A DNA stretch of 64,000 bases from Haliclystus octoradiatus (Eukaryota > Cnidaria > Staurozoa > Stauromedusae > Haliclystidae), in assembly GCA_916610825.1 (NCBI GenBank), contig OU744450.1, positions 13,338,489-13,402,488 on the forward strand, in the 5' to 3' direction. This document shows, one piece after another, positions 58,425 through 64,000 of this stretch. The notes beneath the pieces are model-generated. The model searched no databases. It saw only the letters and a list, made by a program, of their open reading frames with translations, and was not told the origin of the DNA. Every line of letters begins with the position of its first letter. The first letter of the stretch is position 1. The position numbers were made by a program, and so were the translations under genes.

Positions 58425-61400
58425 TATTTCTATATTTCTATATTTCGATATTTCGATATTTCGATATTTCGATATTTCGATATTTCTGTGTCTGTCCGCG
58501 ACTTATGTACGTCTTACTGGCGATATAATACGGATAATCCGTTGTCGGGAAATTATGCAAACATTTGTGTCGAGATAACCGTGTACAGTAACAAATTTGT
58601 TGTATGAAAAGTATGGGTCTATGACGTTGTTTTAAAATAATATACTTCATCTGATATTTTATTTGATATCCTTGCATTAAAAAATTCAGAGATTTTGAAA
58701 AATTTCATAGGTCGATAATCTAGCGGGCAGCCAAATTGAAGTCAAATTGAAATCCCCAGAACAAAAATATTTTGCTTTGAATTTAAAAGCTGCGTGTAAA
58801 TTGTTTGAACAAGTGAAACTTGAAACTGAATCAGTTTTATGATAATTAAAACAATACGAAATACTGAGTTACATTGAATTACCAATATAACTAGGCCAGA
58901 CAAAATATGTTTTGAAATCAAAAAAACGTAGACCTATTTCATGTAGTGTTGATATCAGCAATACATATAGCGCGGCACAAACGCTATGAAATTAAAGAGA
59001 CTTTAGGTCTTAATTTAATTTATTAATGAAACAAAATGCCGTTCATTACTTTTACCAAAATCGAGATACAAAACATTTCACTCTTAAAAAGGCTATTTTG
59101 ATATATAACTTGTGAGAACACTGAGCAAACAATCTGTTTTGAAATGAATAATCTATCGCGGGGCATAAAAACAAATTAACTTCCAAGAATTTTCAAAATG
59201 ACGTTGGCGTTCGATCAATTCGAAAAATATTCAAAGTTCGAATAGATTATCTGTCTACAGTTTAAAATTATAGAGTTTAGAATTAATCAAGGCATTGCAC
59301 AAAAGTATTTCTATAATTTATTATTTAATATAAAAATATGAATCATTTGGTTCTGAGCAGGCAGCCATTTATTTTCAGATTTTGCTTCCATAATTAACGA
59401 AGGAATTATAGGTATCGATAAAAATTAAAATTTCATTTTGTTGACTTGCTATACCAATAAGACACAGTATGTTACTACAGTTTCGAGAATAAAAATAGCG
59501 GTGTCTTGTTGTTATCGTTGATCAACATTTAATAAAGTAAATTTCAGGTATATCAAATTTAACAAAGTTAAATTGAATTGAGCGTATGATTTGTGATAAA
59601 TAATAATAATTATAATATTTTCAGCCATCAAAAATTTTGCTTTGAATTTAAAAGCACAAAAACATTTTTAAATAGTTAATACAGTTTGGATGAGTGTAAC
59701 AAACCTTGTGTTACAAAAATAAAAAGCGAAAAGGTTGCATGAAATAATCGATCATAGCAAACAATATTTATTAAAATACAACTTACCATTTTCCAAATGA
59801 GATCCAAATAAAAACTATACGAGCGGCATAATCTCCGAACAACATTTAAATACATAATAGCGGGTTCTCTGAGTTAATACACCAATCAATAATAAGTTAA
59901 CAACCATATTTTATCGAAGGAGAATGTACGCCCGATAAGAATAAAATAAAGATTGTCTTTTATTCGAAATAATTCTGACAAAAATGATCATTTCATATCG
60001 TGATCAAATGCATGGTAAAGTAGATTCATTTTCTACATAGTAAATTATCCTTTTCGTCAGACATCATAACATGAGCATTTAATTATTACCATCGGCTGTG
60101 GTATTTTATATCTTTGAAGCTGCACTAAACATTTCAACTCTTTAAACCATCGTGTCCGTTTCAATAAATTCTGAATAAATATGCATATCACGAATCTGGC
60201 AAAATGAGTTGTTTTCGTTTTTCTATCAAAATAATTAATTTATTCATAATCATCTTTCCTTTCATTCGACATCTGTAATGTATTATAAATAGCGCGTAGA
60301 AATATTGACAACAAGATGTAACATAATATCAATATCGAATTAGTATAGCGATTTATTATAGAATTTTATTTCCTTTTAAAAGAATGTTGATGCTATTATT
60401 TTGGAAAATTTGATAACAAGAACCACTATCTGACCAATTTTTCAGATCTTTTTTTTACTTATAAAATTTTATTTTCAACGAACTCTTAGTATTTTGATAG
60501 ACTGCCATGAAAATCACAGGCATACTTGCAGAGATTGCAAATATCAAAAATATATAGGCTCATATACTATCATATCATAATATTTCCAGAATATATATAT
60601 AATTTGAAATCAATACACGCCCTGTCGCCTTGTTCAGTAATACGTTGTCGAAGCAGTAGGTTTGTTGATTAGTACAGTCAAAGCGCGTACAACAGTATGT
60701 AAGGGGTTGGCTTATTGCTTAATGCTCTGGTATTACAATGTCATGGTCGTCAGTTCAAATCCGCCACTCGGCAATTTTTATCAACGATTTTTCTGATTTT
60801 TTTTTAATATGAAGCAGTAAATCATTGTTAATTAACAAAAGATATCGTTTGATCATGTTAATAACAGAAATCAGTGGACCATGTGTCTTGTCGAAGCTAA
60901 ATTAATTTAATACTGAATATATTGCATGCAATGCCACGAGTTTGACCAGCCACACCTTGACGGCATTATTTTGTGAACACCACATTAGTGTTGTATATAT
61001 TGCAATAAAGATTTATGAATTCGAACCGAACGCGATCCGATCGTATCAGGTCAGATTCGGGTTAATATTTTAGATCTTCGGATCGGATCGGATTTGAAGT
61101 GATTTTTTATGGATAGTTTCAGATTTCGAAATTTGACTGAGTATTTGTAATTTATAATAATTAATGTGTTCTGGCTTCCTTTCAACACATAAAATAAAGT
61201 TTTTCTATGTAGACAAAGCTACGTTAAATTATACATTTCAATCGACTCAATTGATGTGAAATAGATTAAATTTTTATTAAAGGAATGATTAAGATGTATT
61301 GATTAATGCTACATCGTTTCAATGCATATTGTGTCTCATGTTCTCCTCCAGAGTTCATACTCCGTATTATACAGCGATAGTCAGCTTAGTCAATTGTTTA

Positions 61401-61461
61401 ATTATAAGTGATCTGAAAGTTTTATCATAGAAGGTCCATTATGGACTACACTCATAGCTAG
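58425..61461 (+). mobile_element. Helitron-like element, copy 8
   Basis: 3,037 bp, with a longer ATTTCGAT run (five units) and more substitutions than copies 5-7; it resembles copies 3 and 4 more. Its 3' end is TCATAGCTAG instead of TCATTGCTAG, as in copy 4. Confidence 0.7.
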
Positions 61462-63748
61462 TATCACAATATTTCGATATTTCGATATTTCGATATTTCT
61501 GTGTCTGTCCGCGACTTATGTACGTCTTACTGGCGAAATAATACGGATAATCCGTTGTCGGGAAATTATGCAAACATTTGTGTCGAGATAACCGTGTACA
61601 GTAACAAATTTGTTGTATGAAAAGTATGGGTCTATGACGTTGTTTTAAAATAATATACTTCATCTGATATTTTATTTGATATCATTGCATTAAAAAATTC
61701 AGAGATTTTGAAAAATTTCATAGGTTGATAATCTAGCGGGCAGCCAAATCGAATTCAAATTGAAATCTCCAGAACTATAATATTTTGCTTTGAATTTAAA
61801 AGCTGCGTGTAAATTGTTTGAACAAGTGAAACTTGAAACTGAATCAGTTTTATGATAATTAAAACAATACGAAATACTGAATTACATTGAATTACAAGTA
61901 TAACTAGGCCAAACAAAATATTTTTTTGAAATCAAAGAAACGTAGACCTATTTCATGTAGTGTTAATATCAGCAATACATATAGCGCGGCACAAACGCTA
62001 TGAAAATTAAAGAGACTTTAGGTCTTAATTCAATTTATTAAATGAAACAAAATGCCGTTCATTACTTTTCTCAAAATCGAGATATAAAACATTTCACTTT
62101 TAAAAAGGCTATTTTGATATATAATTTGTGAGAACACTGAGCAAACAATCTGTTTTGAAATGAACAATCTATCGCGAGGCATAAAAACAAATTAACTTGC
62201 AAGAATTTTCAAAATGACGTTGGCGTTCGACTAATTCGAAAAATATTCAAAGTTCGAATAGATTATCTATCTACAGTCTAAAATAACAGAGTTTAGAATC
62301 AATCAAGGCATTGCACAAAAGTATTTGTATAATTTATTATTTAATATAAAAATATGAATCATTTGGTTTTGAGCAGGCAGGCTTTTATTTTCAGATTTTG
62401 CTTCCTTAATTAACGAAGGAATTGTAGGCATCAATTAAAATTAAAATTTCATTTTGTTGAATTGCTATACGAATAAGACACATGTGATGTTACTACAGTT
62501 TCGAGAATAAAAATAGCGGTGTCTTGTTATTATCGTTGATCAACATTTAATAAAGTTAATTTCAGGTATATCAAAGTTAAATTGAATTGAGCGTATGATT
62601 TGTGATAAATAATAATAATTATAATATTTTCAGCGTTCAAAAATTTTGCTTTGAATTTAAAAGCACAAAAACATAATTTAAAAACATTTTTAAATAGTTA
62701 ATACAGTTTGGATGAGTGTAACAAACCTTGTGTTACAAAAATATAAAGCGAAAAGGTTGCATAAAATAATCGATCATAGCAAACAATATATATTAAAATA
62801 CAGCTTACCATTTTCCAAATGAGATCCAAATAAAAACTATACGAGCGGCATAATCTCCGAACAACATTTAAATACATAATAGCGGGTTCTCTGAGTTAAT
62901 ACACCACTCAATAATAAGTAAACAACCATAGTTTATCGAAGGAGAATGTACGCCCGATAAGAATAAAATAAAGATTGTCTTTTATTCGAAATAATTCTGA
63001 CAAAAATGATCATTTCATATCGTGATCAAATGCACGGTAAAGTAGATTCATTTTCTACATAGTAAATTATCCTTTTCGTCAGACATCATAACATGAGAAT
63101 TTAAATATTACCATCGGCTGTGGTAATTATATCTTTGAAGCTGCACTAAACATTTCCACTCTATAAACCAAAGCGTTCGTTCCAATAAATTCTGAATAAA
63201 TATGCATATCACGAATCTGGCAAAATGAGTTGTTTTCGTTTTTCTATCAAAATAATTAGTTTATTCATAATCATCTTTTCTTTCATTCGACATCTGTAAT
63301 GTATTATATATAGCGCGTAGAAATATTGACAACAAGATGTAACATAACATCAATATCGAAATAGTATAGCGATTTATTATAGAATTTTATTTCCTTTTAA
63401 AAGAATGTTGATGCTATTATTCTGGAAAATTTGATAACAAGAACCACTATCAGACCAATTTTTCAGATCTTTATTTTACTTATAAAATTATATTTTCAAC
63501 GAACTCTTAGTATTTTGACAGACTGCCATGAAAATCACAGGCATACTTGCTGAGATTGCAAAGATCAAAAATATATAGGCTCATATAGTATCATATCATA
63601 ATATTTTCAGATTATATATATAATTTGAAATTCAATACACGCGCGTGGATCGGCCTTGTTCAATAATACGTTGTCGAAACAGTAGGTTTGTTGATTAGGT
63701 CAGTCAAAGCGCCAATAACAGTAAGTAAGGCAGTGGCTAATTGGTTAA
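61462..63748 (+). mobile_element. Helitron-like element, copy 9 (3' truncated)
   Basis: It begins TATCACAATATTTCGAT. It ends within the tRNA-like segment (TGGCTAATTGGTTAA), after which unrelated sequence starts. The last ~770 bp are missing. Confidence 0.7.
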
Positions 63749-64000
63749 AGAGTTTCGAATGACCAGCAACCTTTGCTTTGTTTTGTTGTTTTGATTACAA
63801 GAAACGAGGCTACTCCTCTGGAAAGTGACGTCAGAGGATTGTCCTCGTGGTTGTTGCTACGCAGAGCCATCGTTGCTACGGAAAGACACGACAAAGCCTC
63901 GAGAAAATAGTCTGATTTACCAATTTCAGTTTTGGATAAATCGCAATTCTCATTTGTCGAAACGCAAAGTCTATGGCTATAGATAACCAACAAATGTATA
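63749..64000. other. Unique flank with CRE-like and repeated GTTGCTACG motifs
   Basis: AAGTGACGTCAGAGG (63823) is CRE-like. GTTGCTACGCAG and GTTGCTACGGAAA lie 20 bp apart. A minus-strand open frame (63745-63993, 82 codons) has no recognisable domain and could be chance. It is more GC-rich than the repeats and may be a promoter or 5' part of a gene beyond the window. Confidence 0.3.

Noticed and set aside
49300..63748. CRISPR-like or rDNA-like array
   Set aside because: The unit is 3 kb with no short repeat-spacer pattern and no rRNA sequence.

Overview
This window is metazoan genomic DNA, AT-rich and almost entirely made of mobile elements. The evidence for a eukaryote is a spliced host gene with a 7.5 kb intron, nested LTR, LINE, Penelope-like, hAT and ISL2EU-type elements, tRNA-like SINE sequence, and no prokaryotic gene organisation. 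The element mix fits an aquatic invertebrate (cnidarian, tunicate or similar), but I cannot name the species. Only one host gene is credible: two exons (3593-3792 and 11279-11572, +) of a lamin-tail-domain-like, probably secreted protein.

Layout. 1-1.85 kb: Penelope-like element (PLE) on the minus strand, with a hammerhead ribozyme motif upstream and foldback insertions. 3.6-11.6 kb: host gene; its intron holds one full and one truncated copy of a ~3.06 kb element with Helitron-like ends. 11.8-22.5 kb: old debris (diverged Helitron-like copy, LINE, BEL and Gypsy fragments). 22.5-27.8 kb: a decayed CR1/L2-like LINE interrupted by a 1,158 bp hAT element with a perfect 8 bp target duplication. 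27.8-32.2 kb: an ISL2EU-like (Harbinger-related) DNA transposon with two convergent genes: YqaJ nuclease - PHD - PHD - Ulp1 protease (+), and a THAP-DDE transposase (-) broken by one in-frame stop. 32.25-35.6 kb: two PLE inverted-repeat structures, one with 814 bp arms, carrying hammerhead motifs. 35.6-41.7 kb: two Helitron-like copies on the minus strand. 41.7-49.2 kb: a hammerhead fragment, then a Gypsy gag fragment split by a very young BEL/Pao retrotransposon (638 bp LTRs, 5 bp target duplication). 49.2-63.75 kb: five head-to-tail Helitron-like copies; the first three are spaced by 3,031 bp and nearly identical. 63.75-64 kb: unique flank.

The points most worth attention are: (1) seven hammerhead ribozyme motifs tied to PLE ends; (2) a ~3 kb non-autonomous Helitron-like family forming head-to-tail arrays, with a TC 5' end visible at six independent junctions and a hairpin plus CTAG 3' end; (3) a tRNA-like segment inside every copy long enough to reach it; (4) the ISL2EU two-gene system, broken by only a few lesions.
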